Source of the DNA: JAKFVC01 sp040386595
GTDB taxonomy: Bacteria > Planctomycetota > Planctomycetia > Planctomycetales > Planctomycetaceae
Direction: 5' to 3'
NCBI GenBank assembly: GCA_040386595.1
Contig: JAZKFE010000014.1
Coordinates: 23,745-87,744, forward strand
Length of the DNA stretch: 64,000 bases
Shown: one piece after another, positions 60,101-64,000 of the stretch
Layout: each line of letters begins with the position of its first letter
Position numbering within the stretch: position 1 is the stretch's first letter
Position numbers and translations under genes: made by a program
Notes under the pieces: model-generated
The model's database searches: none
Told to the model about the DNA's origin: nothing
The model's input: only the letters and a program-made list of their open reading frames with translations

Positions 60101-61913
60101 CCCCATGCTGTGGTAGCGCGACAATACTCGCGAACAGCGTCTGGCCTTCCGCGTCAGTGTCATTGGCCAAAACCCCATTCCCCGCAAGCACAACCAGTGG
60201 CGTGCTCGTCGTCGTGGCATACAGGTCGCCCGCCGCCACCGGGGCATCATTCACCGCAGCAATCGTTAACGATACTGTGGCCAAATTGCTGAGTCCCGAT
60301 CCGTCAGACGCGCGATAGGTAAAACTATCCGGACCGCTGTAATTGGCATTCGGAGTGTAGAGGAAGCCCCCCCTCGGCAATAACGCGAGCGTACCATGCT
60401 GTGGCCCGGTAGCGATGATCGCCGTCAACGCATCACCGTCGGCATCGGTATCGTTTAACAACACGCCCGTGCCAGCCAGAACGTTCAGCGGAGTGTCCTC
60501 TGTCCCGCTGTAGGCATCATTCACAGCGACGGGGGCATCATTCACACTGTTCACAGTCAGGCTCACGGTCACTACATTGCTGTCAGCCGTGCCGTCATTC
60601 GCCTTGTAGGTGAAACTATCACTCCCATGGTAATTGGCCGTGGGCGTATACGTGAATGAACCATTCGGATTCAACGTCAACGTCCCGTGTGCGGGCCCCG
60701 AGACTAAGATTGCCGCCAGCGTATTGCCGTCAAGATCCGAATCATTCGTCAGTACGCCTGCTGCGGCGACAACCAACGCCACATCCTCATTGGTTGTGTA
60801 GCTGTCAGGTGCGGCCACGGGTGCGTCGTTCGCCCCGGCCACGTTGATCGTGACAGTCGCAATATTACTGTGCGCCCCAAGACTGGTCCCCTGGTACGTA
60901 AACGTATCCACCCCGTTGAAATTGGGATCCGGGGTGTAGACAAACGAGCCATTGGCCGCGAGCACGAGCGTACCGTGCAACGGATTCGACACCACTGCCG
61001 CTGTTAACGTCCCGCCATCGGGGTTGAGATCATTGATCAAGACTCCCAGTCCAACCGCAACGGTCAACGTGCTATCTTCGATCGCACTATAAGTATCGTT
61101 TGTCGCAACCGGAGAATCTGCGACACCGTTGACAATGATGGTCACCGTCGTCGTAGCCCCGAATGCTTGGCCATCGCTCGCCCGATAGGTAAAGCTGTCG
61201 GTCCCGTTGTAGTTGGCGTTCGGGACATAGGTAAATGACCCGTTGGCATTCAGCGTCAGGCTGCCGTGCGCCGGATTGCCCACGACCGACGCCGTCAACG
61301 GATCGCCATCCACATCGGTATCATTGGTAAGGACACCCGACGCCGGGATCGTCAGTGTTGTATCTTCGTTCGTACTGTAGCTGTCCCCCACCGAGACCGG
61401 TGCGTCATTCAATGACAGGACATTGATGGTGACCGTCGCCACGTTACTCGAAGACAGCAACAAGTCACGGGCCTGATACGTAAAGGTATCGATGCCGTGG
61501 AAATTGGCGTCGGGCGTATAAATAAATGTTCCAGTCGGCAGGAACAACAACGTGCCATGCTGCGTCGACGTTACCAGATTGGCGGTCAGCAGAAGATCGC
61601 CCAAGCCAATCGGATCAGGCAACCCAATGAGATCCGGATCGGTGTCATTCACGAGAACGCCGACGAGAGCCGTCCCCAGATTGAGGTTCAGAATGGAATC
61701 CTCATTCACGCTGAACGTGTCATTCACCGCCACAGGCGGATGGTTCAACAGAATCGGAAGATCAATCAGCGCGGGGACCACACGCTCTTCCAATGACTCC
61801 AACGCTCCGAGAACCCCACGGGTTCGTTGACGAGCGTGCCTTCGCGGAAACATCCACGAATGGGATCGATGCGAAAATCCTCTGATAGCAGCCGGTATCC
61901 AGTCGATGCGCAT
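57159..61913 (-). CDS. Giant surface protein: fourteen Ig-like (Big_9-type) repeats
   Basis: A 1584-residue extracellular protein. A basic N-terminus leads to LESLEERVVPALIDLP, the planctomycete-type exported-protein motif (38-53). Fourteen repeats of about 99 residues follow, each starting near APVAxNDxYxxxEDT and continuing with GVLxNDTDxDGDxLTA, PxHGTLxLxxNGSFxYTPxxNYxGTDSFTY and xASDGxxxSNxATVTI. These are Ig-like or VCBS-like domains of the Big_9 type, found in adhesins. The final 150 residues are a different beta domain (RTVKGHKKLVLDPAINITDA, then GGVRGVPIQISFNSNATLAR). The Asp-Asn-rich loops suggest calcium binding. The ATG at 61913 has AGGGAG upstream. It is convergent with nothing and transcribed towards 57159. 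Confidence 0.93.
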   Translation of the reverse strand: MRIDWIPAAIRGFSHRSHSWMFPRRHARQRTRGVLGALESLEERVVPALIDLPILLNHPPVAVNDTFSVNEDSILNLNLGTALVGVLVNDTDPDLIGLPDPIGLGDLLLTANLVTSTQHGTLLFLPTGTFIYTPDANFHGIDTFTYQARDLLLSSSNVATVTINVLSLNDAPVSVGDSYSTNEDTTLTIPASGVLTNDTDVDGDPLTASVVGNPAHGSLTLNANGSFTYVPNANYNGTDSFTYRASDGQAFGATTTVTIIVNGVADSPVATNDTYSAIEDSTLTVAVGLGVLINDLNPDGGTLTAAVVSNPLHGTLVLAANGSFVYTPDPNFNGVDTFTYQGTSLGAHSNIATVTINVAGANDAPVAAPDSYTTNEDVALVVAAAGVLTNDSDLDGNTLAAILVSGPAHGTLTLNPNGSFTYTPTANYHGSDSFTYKANDGTADSNVVTVSLTVNSVNDAPVAVNDAYSGTEDTPLNVLAGTGVLLNDTDADGDALTAIIATGPQHGTLALLPRGGFLYTPNANYSGPDSFTYRASDGSGLSNLATVSLTIAAVNDAPVAAGDLYATTTSTPLVVLAGNGVLANDTDAEGQTLFASIVALPQHGVVVLSPDGSFVYTPVLGYNGPDSFTYQASDGTLLSNTATVSILVSAAANSPPVANGNTYAVTEDTPLNITAGSVASGVLGNDTDADFPVNPASQLTATLVSPPQHGTLVLRADGTFDYTPQANYFGTDSFTYFASDPSSSSNVATVTLNIASVNDAPVTVGDSYTTSEDTPLVVSGPGVLGNDSDVDSGSLIAILVTNPTHGILVLDPGGGFTYTPAANYNGPDSFTYRASDSVTPGNIVTVSLNVTGSNDPPVANADSYQVNEDTTLTVLLATGVLLNDTDPDSGSLTANIVAQPQHGTLTLSPTGAFVYTPDANFNGTDTFTYQVSDGQALSNVATVTISVLPSNDAPTASNDTYSATTGVALSVNSANGVLANDNDVDGNTLTATVGTLPLNGQLVLNPNGSFTYTPNAGFTGFDSFTYQASDGTALSNSATVTISVVGVPNRAPVANNDNYAVTEDTLFATTLSNGVLFNDTDADGDTLTAVLISPPSHGTVLLSPNGTFIYTPQADYHGTDSFIYQAGDGSLNSGLATVVLTISSVNDAPVANPDGYNLNENQSLVVTAPGVISNDQDADGNALTATLMSQPAHGAITFNPNGSFTYTPTANYFGTDSFTYRVSDGTLTSNVTTVSLTVNGSNQAPVSTNDAYSIAEDGTLTVLGGSGVLINDTDPDSDPLTATIASQPSHGTVNLGTNGGFVYTPAANFTGTDTFTYIANDGTVNGTAATVTITVTAVNDAPVGVNDSYAVNKNTPLVVGGTGVLANDIDVDGNTLTAQLASNPAHGSVVLNTNGSFTYTPANNYTGTDTFTYRANDGTALGDITTVTLTVTSQNASPVVTTSAGNRTVKGHKKLVLDPAINITDADSPIFNGGQMTVTIQSGAGTNDSLSFGRSGARRGAVNIKRGTIRVGLVVVGTITGGVRGVPIQISFNSNATLARVKSVAAAVIFRGSNGQPGPRVVGVQVTDNTGEVSNIGTKTVNVT
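57600..61740 (-). repeat. Fourteen tandem repeats of about 296 bp (Ig-like units)
   Basis: Coding tandem array of the second giant. The protein units are close relatives, and shared DNA blocks such as those encoding YTPxANYxGTDSFTY recur on the same phase. Units with ATTGV or TTTSTP instead of the NED/TED motif (units 6 and 10) are the most diverged. Confidence 0.8.
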
Positions 61914-63511
61914 GACCAATCTCCCTGATTCGTTGATACAGATAAAAAATAAATTGCAGAAGTCTTCTCGCGACGCGCAGGCAGCCACTCGCGCACCATC
62001 CACGACCTGAGTCTGCACCATCGAATGTGGTGAGTCAGCAACAAGTGAACGCGCAACGACAGCCCCAGAAGCCAGCCAGCCTCACAAATAAGAACAACTA
62101 CGATTGCGCTACAGAGAAATCCGCAGCTTCAGAAGTCAGCGAACAGACGTTTCAACCGAGAACAGAAAACATCTCACGAATGAGACGCAGACGGCCATGA
62201 GCCCTTTGGGGCATGCTCCTCAGTTGTCATCGTCTCAAGACTACTTTCAGCTTAGCATCAGGGTTCTAAGACGTCAAAGAATGTCCAGGCATTTTTTGTT
62301 CCCTAGTTGCTACCTATACGACGCAGATGTTTTACGCATTCTGCCATGGGCATTAATGACGTCTCTGCACGTTGCATAACCACAACGCGCGGTTCCTTAG
62401 CATTTCCAGTCAATTCATGACTCAAGATGCATTTGTTATACGTACAGTGTGCGATCAATATGAACATTTATAGCGCGCGGCAATGTCTAACTGCTTCTGA
62501 AATTTCGACATTCCGAACAAATGAGGAATTCACCTCAAGGCGATCACCTCGTCAGCATTTTGGCTCCTCAGCGATCAGCCTGCGCTCTGAACAGCCAGCC
62601 AACAACAACATATTGGCACTAAGCAATGTATCGAATATACAACACGGTGACAGCATTCTCGAAGACAGTACCACCAAGAATCAGAAGCAGCGGCTCGGCC
62701 GTCCTTGCCTCGGTTGTCGACCGTGAAAATCCAGGTCAAGACAACATAAATGAGATCTGTTTATCCAGAATAGCTAATCGAGCAAGCTTGACATGAAGGG
62801 GGGCGAAGAACTCGCCGATTATGGCCCAATGCCCCTGATTCTTGATCCAAAACAAGACCAATGAATCGCCCTCAAAAAAGACATCTCACACGCATGGCCT
62901 GCAAAGCTGAATCGACGATCACGAGCTCCACATTGACCAAGATTGGCAATCTATTAAGACCCGCGCGATACTAAATAGACGTGAACGATCGAGAAAGAGT
63001 TTCAATCGTCAACCAAAAACGACAATGACAATCGAGCAGCACTATTTGGAATAGTAATCTAGTGATTATCATAATGAACAAGCTTCAAACGCGTCTCGGA
63101 CATCTTGATCCAGATATCGAGAACACCTGTTCGAAGAACACTTAGCATTTAAGACAAGGTCGCAAGATAACCCTTCGAGCGGGAATGACCGGCAAGACGA
63201 GTCGTCAGCAAAGTCCGGCATCCGAGTGCGGTTCACTCCCAAGCACACTGCTCTTTCGGATTTCGAGCACACTGCAAGCTCAATTCTCTTCTGTCGACTG
63301 TAGACAAAGGACAACGCAACGACTCCGCGTCTTCAAGAAGCAGTGCTGGAAGTCCAACATCCAAGGGTTGCTCGATGAAGACGTGAGTCAAACTCTCGAA
63401 CCGCCAGCCGCAGAGCTCGCCAAATCGAAACATCCGGCAAACTGGATATCCAATGCCCCTGGTGCCCCCCCAAAAAAAAGGGAGAGCGCAGCGATGGCGG
63501 CAACACGCAAA
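61914..63511. other. Long region without a convincing intact gene
   Basis: About 1.6 kb upstream of the second giant gene. All plus- and minus-strand frames are short, Ser/Arg-rich and lack family features or ribosome sites. AT content looks higher than in the coding parts, and there are short T- and A-rich stretches near 62275-62350 and 62430-62500. It must contain the promoter of the giant gene; the rest looks like decayed sequence. A minus-strand frame at 63233-63433 may be further debris of the DUF1559 fragment. Confidence 0.5.
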
Positions 63512-63760
63512 TCAACGGGCCGGAATTCGAGTACCTTCCGATACGATGCCGAAACTTACTCGCCGCCCCCACGTGAGAACTGGGGGAAGGACGCCGTTTC
63601 GATCATGGTAGATGTTCAGCGCCAGTACATTCTGTCGTAACTGCGATTGGCACTGATAGTTTCTCGCCAACTCACGAGCGGCTGCAATTGCCGGCAGCGG
63701 CAAGGAAATGAGAAGAGCACAGATCGCCAAATCAACAGAAGTTCGAGTCGAGGAAAACCT
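63512..63760 (-). pseudogene. Degraded DUF1559 fragment
   Basis: On the minus strand the frame reads RFSSTRTSVDLAICALLISL, then PLPAIAAARELARNYQCQSQ and LRQNVLALNIYHDRNGVLPP. This matches the conserved DUF1559 N-terminus (pseudopilin helix, LLLPAVQAAREAARR-N-CxxNLxQ, ALHNYHDxNxxLPP) position by position, but with many replaced residues and no ATG or ribosome site. The match stops around LPP, after which unrelated residues lead to a stop at 63512. It is most likely a decaying copy. The intact homologue is at 50177-51226. Confidence 0.65.
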
Positions 63761-64000
63761 CGACGATCGCCGTGGCGTTCACCCGTGTCATTGAATCTTG
63801 ACCTTATCGGCCTGATTGCGGCTTTGAATGCTCAACAGATCCTTCCAACTCACCACTCGAATTCCCAATCGCTGAATCTCATCCTTAACTTCCGCGGAGG
63901 TAAAAACCCTGGCATCTGCCTCCCGTCGATCAGGAGCATTAGGCAGCAGAGTACGGTGGACCCCATTGTCTAGACCAGAAAACGGTTTTTATTAGAGAGA
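63761..64000. other. Window end, no gene seen
   Basis: 240 bases without a supported feature. The plus-strand frame 63647-63973 is not gene-like. Confidence 0.5.

Noticed and set aside
57159..61913. Possible VCBS/RTX toxin
   Set aside because: No GGxGxDxUx nonapeptides and no type I secretion genes nearby; plain Ig-like repeats.
63185..63640. Plus-strand open frame of 151 codons
   Set aside because: Composition is atypical, no start context, and it lies opposite a DUF1559 fragment.
1..64000. tRNA, rRNA, riboswitch or IS element
   Set aside because: No cloverleaf, conserved rRNA words, known riboswitch core or transposase motif was seen by eye; a computed scan was not possible.

Overview
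This window most likely comes from a member of the Planctomycetota, possibly a draft or metagenome assembly because it carries three 10-N scaffold joins. The lineage signs are a DUF1559 gene with a pseudopilin-like N-terminus (50177-51226) paired with a small lipoprotein, a decayed second DUF1559 copy (63512-63760), two giant repeat-built surface proteins with a planctomycete-type N-terminal LExR motif (43264-48966, 57159-61913), several NtrC-type regulators, and dispersed intergenic palindromes. No rRNA, tRNA, CRISPR array, IS element or phage gene was seen.

Layout. 1-3.9 kb: partial short-chain dehydrogenase, DUF421 membrane protein, catalase-family protein, lactonase-fold protein broken by two gaps. 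3.9-6.6 kb: two tandem beta-ketoacyl synthases. 6.7-11.5 kb: RND efflux adaptor and pump. 11.9-15.8 kb: MATE exporter, MarR regulator, Dps and an exported bicupin, all on the minus strand. 16.2-21.9 kb: an NtrC-type regulator divergent from a 1324-residue hybrid histidine kinase. 22-25.4 kb: EamA protein, histidine kinase, OmpR-type regulator and a PepSY protein. 25.5-26.5 kb: a small membrane protein whose ribosome site lies in a predicted hairpin, then two composite palindromic elements. 26.5-30.3 kb: a histidine kinase/NtrC operon and a divergent degenerate receiver protein. 30.9-34.2 kb: treZ and a nitronate monooxygenase-like protein. 34.6-39.9 kb: GntR regulator (gap inside), then a second RND pump and adaptor. 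40-42.8 kb: M48 peptidase with a TPR-like tail and a small lipoprotein. 43.3-49.6 kb: cadherin-repeat giant and a small secreted protein. 49.6-52.6 kb: lipoprotein, DUF1559 protein, VOC protein, phosphoesterase. 53-56.1 kb: Hsp20, a third NtrC regulator, a universal stress protein. 57.2-61.9 kb: second giant with 14 Ig-like repeats. 62-64 kb: about 2 kb without a convincing intact gene.

How it fits together. The window is rich in signalling, efflux, stress defence and surface proteins. The strongest regulatory reading is sigma-54 control. A good -24/-12 element with a perfect upstream palindrome precedes the bicupin gene, next to an NtrC-type regulator. A second such element, also with an upstream palindrome at similar spacing, precedes the kinase/NtrC operon at 26.5-29.4 kb. 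MarR and MATE share an identical 10-bp near-palindrome upstream, which suggests MarR controls both itself and the exporter. All promoter, operator and hairpin calls were made by eye and are inference.
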